DNA of 64,000 nt from Verrucomicrobiota bacterium. Its GTDB lineage: Bacteria > Verrucomicrobiota > Verrucomicrobiia > Chthoniobacterales > Terrimicrobiaceae. The notes under the pieces are model-generated. The model worked only from the letters and a program-made list of their open reading frames with translations. It did no database searches and was not told the origin of the DNA. This document shows positions 25,901 through 34,250 of this stretch, piece after piece; position 1 is the first letter of the stretch; each line of letters starts with the position of its first letter. Both the position numbers and the translations under genes were made by a program. The stretch lies in NCBI GenBank assembly GCA_026398255.1, contig JAPLTG010000011.1:26125-90124 (forward strand). Direction: 5' to 3'.

Positions 25901-26467
25901 TCAGGCAGCAACGGGTTCAGCGGGAGCCGCAGGGACGGCTTTGCGGAGAGTTTTTCCGCGGAGTTTGAAAATTTCCTCTTTTTGACGGAGTTGAACAAGC
26001 GCGGCGATCGTGGCATTGACCACATTCGCGTGATTGCTCGAGCCCAGGGATTTCGCGAGCACATCGCGGATTCCAACGGCTTCCAGGACGGCACGGACAC
26101 CGCCACCTGCGATGACGCCAGTTCCTGGCGATGCAGGACGAAGCAGAACACGACCACCACCGGATTCGCCGGTCACTTCGTGCGGGATGGTATTATCCTT
26201 CACGGCGACTTTCACCATGCGCTTCTTGGAAGCATCGGTGGCCTTGCGGATGGCTTCGCTGACCTCATTGGCCTTGCCGAAACCGACGCCGACTTTGGCA
26301 TTTTTGACGTCTCCAGCCACGATCAAAGCGCTGAAACTGAAACGGCGACCGCCTTTCACGACCTTGGCGCAACGATTAATGAAAACCACTTTTTCGGTGA
26401 TTTCCTTGGGCTCCCTAGGTGTCTCGGGGCGGGAATTTCTTTTTTCTCTGTTGGGTTTCGGAGGCAT
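25901..26467 (-). CDS. rpsE: 30S ribosomal protein S5
   Basis: 188 residues from ATG 26467. The conserved core is [36 protein letters not shown] and [14 protein letters not shown]. The N-terminus carries a ~25-residue charged extension. An in-frame ATG at 26497 would overlap rplR; I prefer 26467, ten bases after the rplR stop. It acts in decoding fidelity and at the mRNA entry channel. Confidence 0.93.
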   Translation of the reverse strand: MPPKPNREKRNSRPETPREPKEITEKVVFINRCAKVVKGGRRFSFSALIVAGDVKNAKVGVGFGKANEVSEAIRKATDASKKRMVKVAVKDNTIPHEVTGESGGGRVLLRPASPGTGVIAGGGVRAVLEAVGIRDVLAKSLGSSNHANVVNATIAALVQLRQKEEIFKLRGKTLRKAVPAAPAEPVAA

Positions 26468-26477
26468 GGTGTCGTTC

Positions 26478-26834
26478 TTAGAATTGGAATCCGCCATCGC
26501 GGGCGGCGTCGGCCAAGGCTTTGACTTTGCCGTGGTATTTAAATCCGCCACGGTCGAAAACGACCTGGGAAATTTTTTGTGCAGAGCCGCGCTGGGCGAT
26601 CAACTTGCCGACTTCGGTAGCGATGGCCACATTCGCGCGGGCATTGGCCTTGGCGCGGATTTCGGGTTCCGTCGTGTGAACCGAGACGAGGGTCTTGCCG
26701 ATGGAGTCATCGATGACCTGCGCGGTGATGTGACGGCCGGAAAAATGAACGGCGAGACGAGGACGGGCTGGTGTGCCTGTGAGCTTCTTGCGAAGGCGTG
26801 TGTGGCGGAGTTTGCGTTTGTCGATTGCAGACAT
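26478..26834 (-). CDS. rplR: 50S ribosomal protein L18
   Basis: 118 residues of normal length. The pattern [20 protein letters not shown] and the C-terminal [19 protein letters not shown] are diagnostic. It binds 5S rRNA with L5. It lies three bases after rplF. Confidence 0.95.
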   Translation of the reverse strand: MSAIDKRKLRHTRLRKKLTGTPARPRLAVHFSGRHITAQVIDDSIGKTLVSVHTTEPEIRAKANARANVAIATEVGKLIAQRGSAQKISQVVFDRGGFKYHGKVKALADAARDGGFQF

Positions 26835-26837
26835 GGC

Positions 26838-27377
26838 TTATTGGACGGTTTTGCCTTCTTTGCGGCGGAGTTGCTCTCCGGCGAATCGCACGCCCTTGCC
26901 TTTGTAGGGCTCGGGCGGGTAATAGGCACGGATATTGGCGGCGCACTGACCAACCACTTGGTTGTCAATGCCCTCGATGGAGAGTTTGGTGTTATCGGTG
27001 ACGGTGATTTTCACACCTTCAGGGATATTGAAATGGATGGGATGGGATTTCCCGAGGCTCAGATTCAGGAGTTTGCCTTGGACAGCGGCCTTGAAACCGA
27101 CGCCATGGATTTCCATGTCGCGCTTGAATCCATCGGTGACTCCCGTGATCATGTTTGAAAGCAGGGAGCGGGAGAGTCCGTGGAGTGCCTTGTCTTCGCG
27201 TTGCTCACTGGAGCGCTCGACGGCGAGGATTTCGCCATCGACTTTCGCCGAGATGCTTGCAGGGAGTTTCCACTCGAGTTTTCCCTTAGGGCCTTCGACG
27301 AGCACAGAGCTATCGCCGTTGACGGCTACTTTGACCTTTGGTGGGATCGTGATGGGTTTTTTACCGATTCGTGACAT
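26838..27377 (-). CDS. rplF: 50S ribosomal protein L6
   Basis: 179 residues, standard length. It starts MSRIGKKPITIPPKVKVAV and has the C-terminal signature PPEPYKGKGVRFAGEQLRRK. It lies near the GTPase centre. It is closely spaced with rpsH and rplR. Confidence 0.95.
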   Translation of the reverse strand: MSRIGKKPITIPPKVKVAVNGDSSVLVEGPKGKLEWKLPASISAKVDGEILAVERSSEQREDKALHGLSRSLLSNMITGVTDGFKRDMEIHGVGFKAAVQGKLLNLSLGKSHPIHFNIPEGVKITVTDNTKLSIEGIDNQVVGQCAANIRAYYPPEPYKGKGVRFAGEQLRRKEGKTVQ

Positions 27378-27380
27378 GGC

Positions 27381-27770
27381 TTACCAGATGTAGGCGAGCA
27401 ATTCGCCGCCGACTTTTTGTTTGCGCGCCTCGTGGCCGGTGAGAATTCCACGCGAGGTGGAAAGGACCGCGATGCCCATGCCGCCGAGGACGCGGGGAAT
27501 CTCCCCGGCACCTACATAACGACGCAGACCCGGACGGCTCACACGCTTGAGACCGGAGATGGCGCTGGTTTTATTGACGAATTTCGTTTGGATTTTGATG
27601 GCTTGATGGCCATCGTCGGTCACGAGTTCGGTTTCGTTGATATAGCCTTCCTTTTTCAGGATTTTGGCGATGTCGCTCTTGAGCTTCGAGTAGGGAAGGG
27701 TGAGCGAGGACTGACCGGCCGCAGTGGCATTGCGAAGGCGGGTGAGCATGTCGGCGATGGGATCGTTCAT
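27381..27770 (-). CDS. rpsH: 30S ribosomal protein S8
   Basis: 129 residues. It starts MNDPIADMLTRLRNATAAG and ends with STSRGILTGHEARKQKVGG. In E. coli, S8 represses the spc operon by binding its own mRNA. It follows rplE by ten bases, so there is no rpsN (S14) between them. Confidence 0.95.
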   Translation of the reverse strand: MNDPIADMLTRLRNATAAGQSSLTLPYSKLKSDIAKILKKEGYINETELVTDDGHQAIKIQTKFVNKTSAISGLKRVSRPGLRRYVGAGEIPRVLGGMGIAVLSTSRGILTGHEARKQKVGGELLAYIW

Positions 27771-27780
27771 AACAGGATAA

Positions 27781-28371
27781 TCAGGCGGCGGGTTCCGTGG
27801 CTTTGACTGGGGCCTTCTTGGCTTTGTCCACAAATGGCATTCCCATCTCGGTCAGGAGCGATTTGGCCTCGGCATTGGTTCGGGCGGTGGTAACGATCGT
27901 GACATCGAAGCCGATGTTCTTTTTGATTCGGTCGAGCTCGATCTCGGGGAAAATGGACTGATCGGTAACACCGAGTGTGTAATTTCCATTGCCATCAAAA
28001 GCGCGAGTGGAAACGCCACGGAAATCGCGAATGCGGGGAAGAGCGGTCTTGATGAGGCGCTCGAGGAATTCATACATGATGCGGCCGCGGAGCGTGACTT
28101 TCGCGCCGATGGCTTGCTCTTCGCGGAGCTTGAAGTTCGAGATCGCCTTCTTGGAGATGGTCGTCACCGGGCGTTGGCCACTGATCGTGGTCAACTCGGA
28201 TTTGGCGATTTCCAAAGCCTCTTTGGTGTCCTGCGCGGAGCCGATACAGGTATTGATGACAACCTTCGAGATTTTAGGAATCTGATGGATATTCTTGTAG
28301 CCGTGCTTTTCGCGCATCGCGCCAAGGATGCGGGTCTTGTATTCGGTCAGGAGTTCGGGTTCTTGCGTCAT
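27781..28371 (-). CDS. rplE: 50S ribosomal protein L5
   Basis: 196 residues with a short C-terminal extension. Signatures are YKNIHQIPKISKVVINTCIG, then RPVTTISKKAISNFKLRE. It binds 5S rRNA and contacts the P-site tRNA. Confidence 0.95.
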   Translation of the reverse strand: MTQEPELLTEYKTRILGAMREKHGYKNIHQIPKISKVVINTCIGSAQDTKEALEIAKSELTTISGQRPVTTISKKAISNFKLREEQAIGAKVTLRGRIMYEFLERLIKTALPRIRDFRGVSTRAFDGNGNYTLGVTDQSIFPEIELDRIKKNIGFDVTIVTTARTNAEAKSLLTEMGMPFVDKAKKAPVKATEPAA

Positions 28372-28379
28372 GGCTTTAC

Positions 28380-28649
28380 TCAGGCGGCTTTCTTGGCCTT
28401 CTTGTCAGTGGTGGCTTTCTCCAAGACTTTCACATTGGAAATATGGATAGGACCCTCGCGCTCGATGATCGCGCCGTTCGGGTGAAGTTGCGATTTGCGC
28501 TGATGTTTTTTGATCATGCGAACACCTTCGACGATGACTTGGGCTTTATCGGCCTTGATCTCGAGGATTTTCCCGGTGGAACCTTTGTGGTTTCCGGAAA
28601 TCACTTGGATCGTGTCTCCGCGACGGACATGGAACTTGGGCTTGCTCAT
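28380..28649 (-). CDS. rplX: 50S ribosomal protein L24
   Basis: 89 residues, slightly short. It has a KOW motif ([20 protein letters not shown]) and ends in a Lys-rich tail. It initiates 50S assembly. Its start overlaps the rplN stop by four bases. Confidence 0.94.
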   Translation of the reverse strand: MSKPKFHVRRGDTIQVISGNHKGSTGKILEIKADKAQVIVEGVRMIKKHQRKSQLHPNGAIIEREGPIHISNVKVLEKATTDKKAKKAA

Positions 28650-29011
28650 AGGACCTCCGGTGCGAGGGAGATGATTTTCATGAAATTTTTCTCGCGAAGT
28701 TCGCGGGCGACTGGGCCGAAAATGCGGGTTCCGCGTGGGTTCGAGTCCTTATCGATGATGACAATGGCGTTGCTATCGAAGCGGAGCGCGGAGCCATCTT
28801 CGCGGCGGACGGGTTGCTTGGTGCGGACGACCACGGCGCGGACGACATCGCCTTTTTTGACGGTGCCACCAGTGGAGGCCTCCTTCACGTTGGCGGTGAT
28901 GATATCACCGATCTCAGCAGTGGAAGTGGCCTTGCCGATGACACCAATCATGGTGGCCATGCGGGCGCCGGTATTGTCGGCGACATCGATGCGGGAGCGA
29001 ATCTGAATCAT
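28646..29011 (-). CDS. rplN: 50S ribosomal protein L14
   Basis: 121 residues. It starts [17 protein letters not shown] and has [18 protein letters not shown] near the end. It forms an intersubunit bridge. It is second to rpsQ across a nine-base gap. Confidence 0.95.
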   Translation of the reverse strand: MIQIRSRIDVADNTGARMATMIGVIGKATSTAEIGDIITANVKEASTGGTVKKGDVVRAVVVRTKQPVRREDGSALRFDSNAIVIIDKDSNPRGTRIFGPVARELREKNFMKIISLAPEVL

Positions 29012-29020
29012 GGCTTGATA

Positions 29021-29299
29021 TTAGTGTTTAAGGACTTCAACGAGGCGCCAGCGCTTGGTTTTGCTGAGCGGGCGGGTTTCCATGATGCTGACACGGTCGC
29101 CAATCTGAGCTTCGTTCTTTTCATCATGAGCATGAAACTTCGTAACATGCTTCATGATTTTGCCGAACTTCGGATGCGGAACGCGAGTCACGGAACGAAC
29201 GACGATGGTTTTATCCATTTTATTGGACACGACCTCGCCGAGACGAACCTTGCGGAGCGAACGGTTTTCGACTTTTTCGGGAGCGGTGGTTTCTGCCAT
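29021..29299 (-). CDS. rpsQ: 30S ribosomal protein S17
   Basis: 92 residues, an OB-fold primary 16S-binding protein. It shows [20 protein letters not shown] and [20 protein letters not shown]. The N-terminus has ~10 extra residues compared with E. coli. Confidence 0.95.
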   Translation of the reverse strand: MAETTAPEKVENRSLRKVRLGEVVSNKMDKTIVVRSVTRVPHPKFGKIMKHVTKFHAHDEKNEAQIGDRVSIMETRPLSKTKRWRLVEVLKH

Positions 29300-29305
29300 G
29301 GCTGG

Positions 29306-29509
29306 TTATTTCTTGGATGCCTCGGCGGCCTTGCGGCTGAGGACGGTTTCGACGCGGGCGATATTTCGACGGGCCACGCGGATGAGGTGGGGCTTCTCGA
29401 GTTGGCTGCTCTGCTGTTGCATGCGCAGATTGAAAATTTCTTCCTTCAACTCGCGCTTGCGGGTGAGAAGTTCTTTTGGAGTGAGTTCCTGGATTTCCTG
29501 AATCTTCAT
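29306..29509 (-). CDS. rpmC: 50S ribosomal protein L29
   Basis: 67 residues, a two-helix protein starting MKIQEIQELTPKELLTRKRE, with RVARRNIARVETVL. It sits by the nascent-chain exit and helps dock trigger factor and SRP. It lies between rplP and rpsQ. Confidence 0.94.
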   Translation of the reverse strand: MKIQEIQELTPKELLTRKRELKEEIFNLRMQQQSSQLEKPHLIRVARRNIARVETVLSRKAAEASKK

Positions 29510-29516
29510 GGCGTAA

Positions 29517-29936
29517 TCAGCTGGCGTGGTGGCGGGTGATGAAGCGGGTGCGGACCGGTAGCTTGTTGGCTGCCAGGCGAAGGGACTCGCGGGCTATGGT
29601 CTCGGAGACACCATCCAATTCAAAAAGGATATTGCCGGGTTTAATGACAGCGACCCAATATTCGGGCTGACCTTTACCTTTACCCATTCGGGTTTCCGGT
29701 GGACGGGCGGTGACGGATTTGTCTGGAAAAATACGAATCCAGAGCTTGCCTTTGCGCTTCATGTTACGGGTGAGGGCAACACGGGCGGCCTCGATTTGCG
29801 TGTTGGTGATCCACCCACGCTCGAGGGTCTGAAGTCCGAATTCACCGAAGTCGATCTTAAGATTGCGAGAAGCGATCCCCTTGCGGCTACCCCGCTGGGT
29901 TTTGCGATACTTCACGCGTTTTGGCATCAATGGCAT
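29517..29936 (-). CDS. rplP: 50S ribosomal protein L16
   Basis: 139 residues. It starts [20 protein letters not shown], and [19 protein letters not shown] is the family signature. An ATG at 29927 is an alternative start three codons downstream. It organises the A-site region of 23S rRNA. Confidence 0.95.
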   Translation of the reverse strand: MPLMPKRVKYRKTQRGSRKGIASRNLKIDFGEFGLQTLERGWITNTQIEAARVALTRNMKRKGKLWIRIFPDKSVTARPPETRMGKGKGQPEYWVAVIKPGNILFELDGVSETIARESLRLAANKLPVRTRFITRHHAS

Positions 29937-29969
29937 AACTTTGTCCTTTTACTTGAATTCTTTATGATC

Positions 29970-30671
29970 TCAGACTGCCGCTGGTGCCTCGACCTCAGGG
30001 GTCGGGTTGGAACGAACGGTTTCCTTAGGTTTATCCAGCACTTCTTCTTCAACTTTCTTGCAAATCCAGCACTTAACTCCGATTTTTCCGGCAACGGTCT
30101 CGGCTTCCGCAAACCCATAGTCGATCGGGATACGGAGGGTGTGGAGAGGGACTTTGCCTTCGTGATAACGCTCGGTGCGGGCAATTTCAGCGCCACCCAA
30201 ACGACCGGCGCAACGGATTTTGATACCAAGAGCACCTTGGTCCATCGTGAGTTGCACAGCGCGCTTCATGGCGCGGCGGAAGGAAATACGGCGCTCAAGC
30301 TGGGAGGCGACATTCTCGGCCACGAGTTGGGCGTCGAGGTCGGGATTCTTGATTTCGACGATGTCGATCTTCACCTGCTTGCCGCCGGCGAGATCACTGA
30401 CTTCCTTGGTGAGGTTCTCGATTTCCTGGCCACGGCGACCGATCACCACACCTGGACGGGCGGTGTGGATTGTGACTCGGACGCTATTCCAAGCGCGCTC
30501 GATCACGATACGGGCCACGGCGGCTTGTTTAAGCTTTTTCTTGAGAGTGGTGCGAATTTTGTCGTCGGCGATCAGGTAGTCGGCGAAGTCTTTGCGCGAG
30601 GCATACCAGCGGGAACCCCAGTCACGAGTGATGGGTAGACGGAATCCGATCGGGTTTACTTTTTGTCCCAT
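29970..30671 (-). CDS. rpsC: 30S ribosomal protein S3
   Basis: 233 residues. It opens [18 protein letters not shown], has a type II KH domain ([20 protein letters not shown]) and the C-terminal [15 protein letters not shown]. It forms part of the mRNA entry helicase site. It is three bases downstream of rplV. Confidence 0.95.
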   Translation of the reverse strand: MGQKVNPIGFRLPITRDWGSRWYASRKDFADYLIADDKIRTTLKKKLKQAAVARIVIERAWNSVRVTIHTARPGVVIGRRGQEIENLTKEVSDLAGGKQVKIDIVEIKNPDLDAQLVAENVASQLERRISFRRAMKRAVQLTMDQGALGIKIRCAGRLGGAEIARTERYHEGKVPLHTLRIPIDYGFAEAETVAGKIGVKCWICKKVEEEVLDKPKETVRSNPTPEVEAPAAV

Positions 30672-30673
30672 GA

Positions 30674-31153
30674 TTACTCCTTGGTTTCCGCGGCGGGTGC
30701 GGCGGATTCGGTTTCAGTCGCCGGGGCGGGCTCGGCGGCTGGAGCCTTCGACTTAGCGGAGGCTTTTTTAGTTGTTTTTTGTTTCTTCTTCTTGAGTTTG
30801 TCCTCGCGCCGGACGATTTCAATCTCGTCGGTTAGGACGACACGAATATGGCTGGAGCGTTTGCGGATCGGACCGGCACTTCCGCGAGCTTTGGGTTGGG
30901 AACGATTCAATGTCGGCCCCTCGCCTACAACGGCTTCTTTCACGACGAGATCGGAAACATTCAGGCTATTGTTGTTCTCGGCGTTGGCGATCGCGCTACG
31001 CAGTGTCTTAAGAATCAAGCCAGCGGCTTTTTTCGGAGTGAAACGCAAAAGATCAAGGGCGTCCGTGGCGGGAAGACCTTGAATGGCGCGTGTGACCTCG
31101 CGAGCCTTGAAGGCTGAGATCTTGGCGAACCTGTGTGTCGATTTTACCTGCAT
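30674..31153 (-). CDS. rplV: 50S ribosomal protein L22 with long charged C-terminal tail
   Basis: 159 residues against ~110 in E. coli. The core (residues 1-113) is standard: [20 protein letters not shown], then [18 protein letters not shown]. Residues 117-159 are a Lys-rich then Ala/Glu/Pro tail. L22 lines the nascent peptide tunnel and its tail points outward. It starts 12 bases after the secreted coiled-coil gene. Confidence 0.94.
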   Translation of the reverse strand: MQVKSTHRFAKISAFKAREVTRAIQGLPATDALDLLRFTPKKAAGLILKTLRSAIANAENNNSLNVSDLVVKEAVVGEGPTLNRSQPKARGSAGPIRKRSSHIRVVLTDEIEIVRREDKLKKKKQKTTKKASAKSKAPAAEPAPATETESAAPAAETKE

Positions 31154-31165
31154 GTCTTTTGTTGT

Positions 31166-31948
31166 TTATTTTTTGGCGTCCACTTTAAGGGTGTCGCCTT
31201 TTTCCACTCGCGTGTTATCCGAACTAAGATTTTGAATCACAGCACCGCTGATGCGTTCTCGCACATCGATGACTTTGGCATTTCCTATGATTTGACCATC
31301 CCGAAGGATGATAAAGGGCAATCCTACTTTGACGCCGTTGGTCGAGCCGACATTGGCGACAATGAGGGAAAGGTCTTCTTTGAAATCCACCACCCGCGCC
31401 TGCTGAAGACTAGTGCTTGCATCGCTACTTATGTTTTCGGTCACTCCGAGGATTTGGGCTGTTTCCCGCAATTCTGCTTCCACAGCTACTCTTGCCTCGG
31501 TTTTGATTTCACCGGAGGTTTTTACAAGTATTGTAATGGACTCGCTGAGTTTTACCAACTGCTCGATGGCTGCTTGATGTTTTTCCTTGAGAACACGAAG
31601 TTCTCGAATGGCTTGGAGCAATCTGGCTTCCAGTAGGGAAGGATCGTTGTCTATATTGGACAATCCGATCGCTTCCAATCGGAGTTGGGCCTCTAAAAGT
31701 TGACGCTTAAAGATTTCTGCCTCGGTATTTGCGGCCGCGATGCCCTCTGTGAGGTTTTTCATCTGCGATCGCGCCATGAGGAGTTGCTCTTTCAGCGCGG
31801 CAACATCATTGGTGTCTGGGTCGGGAAGTGTGTATCCCTGATCCGGACTGCCTGATTCAAAATCTGTCAAAGATCGGTCGTCCCTTGCCGATGCCCCAGA
31901 GAGCGACAGCAGGAACGCGAGAGATGCCGCCGTGGCGACAACCCTCAT
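31166..31948 (-). CDS. Secreted coiled-coil protein embedded in the S10 operon
   Basis: A 260-residue protein of unknown function between rpsS and rplV, with gaps of 3 and 12 bases on its two sides. Residues 1-21 are a Sec signal peptide (cleavage near ASA). Residues ~47-170 are heptad-rich helix broken by a short NDP-containing turn near 100. Residues ~185-258 form a small beta-rich module with VANVGSTNGVKVGLPFIILR and IIGNAKVIDVRERISGAVI, resembling C-terminal modules of FlgT or MreC type. It therefore looks like an exported envelope protein translated with ribosomal proteins. By eye its base composition is lower in GC than its neighbours. No known homologue is recognised. Confidence 0.75.
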   Translation of the reverse strand: MRVVATAASLAFLLSLSGASARDDRSLTDFESGSPDQGYTLPDPDTNDVAALKEQLLMARSQMKNLTEGIAAANTEAEIFKRQLLEAQLRLEAIGLSNIDNDPSLLEARLLQAIRELRVLKEKHQAAIEQLVKLSESITILVKTSGEIKTEARVAVEAELRETAQILGVTENISSDASTSLQQARVVDFKEDLSLIVANVGSTNGVKVGLPFIILRDGQIIGNAKVIDVRERISGAVIQNLSSDNTRVEKGDTLKVDAKK

Positions 31949-31951
31949 TAT

Positions 31952-32230
31952 TTATTTTGTCACTTTTGCGGTGTGAGAACCGTGTTTCTTGAAAATTCGT
32001 GTTGGCGAAAATTCGCCCAATTTGTGTCCGACCATATTTTCGGTCACGAAGACGGGGATGAAAGTCTTGCCGTTGTGCACATTGAAGGTGTGGCCAACGA
32101 AGTCCGGCGTAATCGTGCTGCGGCGGGACCATGTTTTGATGGGTTTTTTTGTTCCGGAGTCGTTGATCCGGTCGATCTTGTCGAGGAGCTTCCACTCCAC
32201 AAATGGGCCTTTTTTCAGTGAGCGTGCCAT
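31952..32230 (-). CDS. rpsS: 30S ribosomal protein S19
   Basis: 92 residues. It starts [19 protein letters not shown] and has [17 protein letters not shown] and [13 protein letters not shown]. It contacts the 16S head with S13. It is followed, three bases on, by the secreted coiled-coil gene, where rplV would be expected. Confidence 0.95.
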   Translation of the reverse strand: MARSLKKGPFVEWKLLDKIDRINDSGTKKPIKTWSRRSTITPDFVGHTFNVHNGKTFIPVFVTENMVGHKLGEFSPTRIFKKHGSHTAKVTK

Positions 32231-32233
32231 GGA

Positions 32234-33082
32234 TTAGTTCTTCGATTTGGCCTTGCGGCGCTGGATAATAAAGGTGTCGCTGGGTTTGTGCTTCGCGCGG
32301 GTCTTGAAGCCCTTGGCGAGCTGACCCCAAGGGGACATCGGATGGTGACGACCGCCACCGCCCTTGCTCTTGCCTTGACCTCCACCCATCGGGTGATCGA
32401 CCGGGTTCATGACCATGCCGCGGACATGGGGGCGAACCCCGAGCCAACGGCTGCGACCTGCCTTGCCGGACGAGACATTCATGTGGTCGGTGTTACCGAC
32501 TTGGCCGATCGTGGCGTAGCAATTTTCATTGATGCGGCGGATTTCGCCGGAGGCGAGTTTCAAAAGACCGTATCCGCCCTCGCGGTTGGCGAGTGTGGCG
32601 TAGGATCCCGCGCTGCGGATCATCTGGCCGCCACGGCCTGGAACGAGTTCCACATTGTGGACTTGAGTTCCCAGCGGGATAAATTTCAAAGGAAGGGCAT
32701 TGCCGACACTGGGTTCGGCTTTTTCGCCGGCGCTCACCTTCATGCCAACAGTCAAACCGACTGGAGCAAGAATATAAGCACGCTCCCCATCAGGAAATTG
32801 GATCAATGCGATACGCGAAGTGCGGTTCGGATCATACTCGATGGCCACCACGCTGGCGACCACATCCCTGTGGAGGCGCTTGAAATCAATGATACGATAG
32901 CGGCGTTTGTGGCCACCGCCGACATGACGCATCGTGATGCGACCTTGGTTGTTGCGGCCACCGGTGCGCTTGATGGACTCGGTGAGTTTTTTCTCCGGCT
33001 TGGTTTTGGTGATCTCCGCGAAATCCGGAAGGATTTTGAAGCGGGCAGCCGGGGTGAGTGGACGGAATGTTTTGAGTGCCAT
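32234..33082 (-). CDS. rplB: 50S ribosomal protein L2
   Basis: 282 residues, standard length. [15 protein letters not shown] and the C-terminal [18 protein letters not shown] carry the RNA-binding residues and the conserved His near the peptidyl-transferase centre. It lies four bases before rpsS. Confidence 0.95.
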   Translation of the reverse strand: MALKTFRPLTPAARFKILPDFAEITKTKPEKKLTESIKRTGGRNNQGRITMRHVGGGHKRRYRIIDFKRLHRDVVASVVAIEYDPNRTSRIALIQFPDGERAYILAPVGLTVGMKVSAGEKAEPSVGNALPLKFIPLGTQVHNVELVPGRGGQMIRSAGSYATLANREGGYGLLKLASGEIRRINENCYATIGQVGNTDHMNVSSGKAGRSRWLGVRPHVRGMVMNPVDHPMGGGQGKSKGGGGRHHPMSPWGQLAKGFKTRAKHKPSDTFIIQRRKAKSKN

Positions 33083-33094
33083 GGCTAGTTTCCC

Positions 33095-33379
33095 TTAGAC
33101 GATATCGAGTTTCTCACCCTCCTTGAGGGTGACGATGGCTTTTTTCCAGTTTGGGCGGCGGCCAAAGTCGGCGCGGCGTTCGCGCTTTTTTTTGCCCGCG
33201 TAGTTTGCGGTATTCACATCGGCGACCTTCTTTTTAAAGATCACTTCGATGGCTCGCTTGATCTGGAGCTTGTTTGCCGAAGGAGGGACTCGGAAGACAT
33301 ACTTGTTGAGCTTTTCGGAAAGCAGGGTCGCTTTCTCGGTCAGCAGGACGGATTGGATATGGTCGTAAACATCGCTCAT
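33095..33379 (-). CDS. rplW: 50S ribosomal protein L23
   Basis: 94 residues, with LLTEKATLLSEKLNKYVFRV and a C-terminal RRADFGRRPNWKKAIVTLKE. It forms the docking site for trigger factor and SRP at the tunnel exit. Its start overlaps the rplD stop by four bases. Confidence 0.95.
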   Translation of the reverse strand: MSDVYDHIQSVLLTEKATLLSEKLNKYVFRVPPSANKLQIKRAIEVIFKKKVADVNTANYAGKKKRERRADFGRRPNWKKAIVTLKEGEKLDIV

Positions 33380-33993
33380 TTTGCCAGCCTTTCGGAAATT
33401 TTATCCAACGCGCCACGGGTGACGATGATCTTATCGAACTTGAGGAGGTCCTCGGTGTTGACATCCGCTGCGCGGGTGAGTTGGGCCTTCGCCACATTGC
33501 GGGCGGCCTTGAAAGTATTTTCATCAAAACCCTCGGAAACGACGAGGGTGGTTTTGGAATCCGGGGAAGCAGACTTGAGAAGAGTGACAAATCGCTTTGT
33601 CTTGGGTTCGGCGACGGCGAAGGCATCGACGAGGAGAACATCGCCAAGAGCGATTCGGGCGCTGAGAGCTTTGCGAAATGCGAGTTTCTTAACAGCCTTT
33701 GGAGTATTCTTCGTATAATCGCGTGGCACGGGGCCGTGAGCGACACCACCACCAACCCAAACGGGGCTGGAAAAATATCCCGCACGGGCGCGGCCGGTGC
33801 CTTTTTGGCGCCACGGCTTGCGACCCGAGAGATTCACATCGCCCTTGGTCTTGGCGCAGGCTGTTCCACTGCGGCGGGCGGCTTGGATCGCCACGACGAC
33901 ATCGTGCACGGCTTGGTTGCCCTTGGCCTCGTCGGTGATGAGTTCAATCTTTGCCTTCTCGGCGTCCTTGGCGGTGAAAACTGTCGCGCTCAT
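33376..33993 (-). CDS. rplD: 50S ribosomal protein L4
   Basis: 205 residues. The extended tunnel loop is recognisable (GRKPWRQKGTGRARAGYFSS, then GPVPRDYTKNTPKAVKKLA). In E. coli, L4 also represses the S10 operon through its leader. ATG 33993 matches the family N-terminus and overlaps a 27-codon upstream frame by four bases. It is the first gene of the cluster here; rpsJ and rplC, normally upstream, are absent. Confidence 0.95.
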   Translation of the reverse strand: MSATVFTAKDAEKAKIELITDEAKGNQAVHDVVVAIQAARRSGTACAKTKGDVNLSGRKPWRQKGTGRARAGYFSSPVWVGGGVAHGPVPRDYTKNTPKAVKKLAFRKALSARIALGDVLLVDAFAVAEPKTKRFVTLLKSASPDSKTTLVVSEGFDENTFKAARNVAKAQLTRAADVNTEDLLKFDKIIVTRGALDKISERLAK

Positions 33994-34073
33994 GAGTTGG
34001 AAACGGAAACGGCACAAGCCTTCAATCCCGCTTTGTAAGCGGTTTCGGAGATGATGTGCGGTTGGAAATTCAT
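33990..34073 (-). CDS. Possible 27-residue leader peptide upstream of rplD
   Basis: A short frame with ATG 34073 and a TGA that overlaps the rplD start by four bases, which would couple the two. It encodes MNFQPHIISETAYKAGLKAC and seven more residues, unlike any ribosomal protein. A perfect hairpin CCGCTT-TGT-AAGCGG (34028-34042) lies inside it. It may be a regulatory leader frame, but a chance frame of this length is also possible. Confidence 0.3.
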   Translation of the reverse strand: MNFQPHIISETAYKAGLKACAVSVSNS

Positions 34074-34110
34074 TGTTGTTGACCGTTGTTTTCGCCCTTC
34101 ATCGGGGGAC

Positions 34111-34132
34111 AAAAAAACCACGCTTGCGTGGT
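34111..34132 (-). terminator. Intrinsic terminator or attenuator upstream of rplD
   Basis: On the leftward strand a 7-bp perfect stem ACCACGC-AA-GCGTGGT is followed directly by seven T. It lies 118-139 bases before the rplD ATG. A separate terminator-like stem already ends the upstream nucleotidyltransferase gene at 34207-34250, and a weak promoter (TTGCCT at 34190-34195, TAGTTT at 34168-34173) could start between the two. The hairpin may therefore be an attenuator in the ribosomal leader, or a second terminator of the upstream unit. Confidence 0.65.
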
Positions 34133-34206
34133 CATTAAGCTACCCCCAAGGACTAACGGGAAGTGGGAAACTACAGGCCGCTGAAAATGAGGCAAGATAA
34201 AAAACG

Positions 34207-34250
34207 AAAAAAACTCGACTAGTGATTCCATGAGGTTTTTCCCGAGTTTT
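34207..34250 (-). terminator. Terminator overlapping the nucleotidyltransferase stop
   Basis: An 8-bp stem AAAACTCG / CGAGTTTT with a 25-base loop, followed on the leftward strand by seven T. The upstream arm includes the first base of the stop codon. The long loop makes it weaker than a textbook terminator. Confidence 0.45.
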
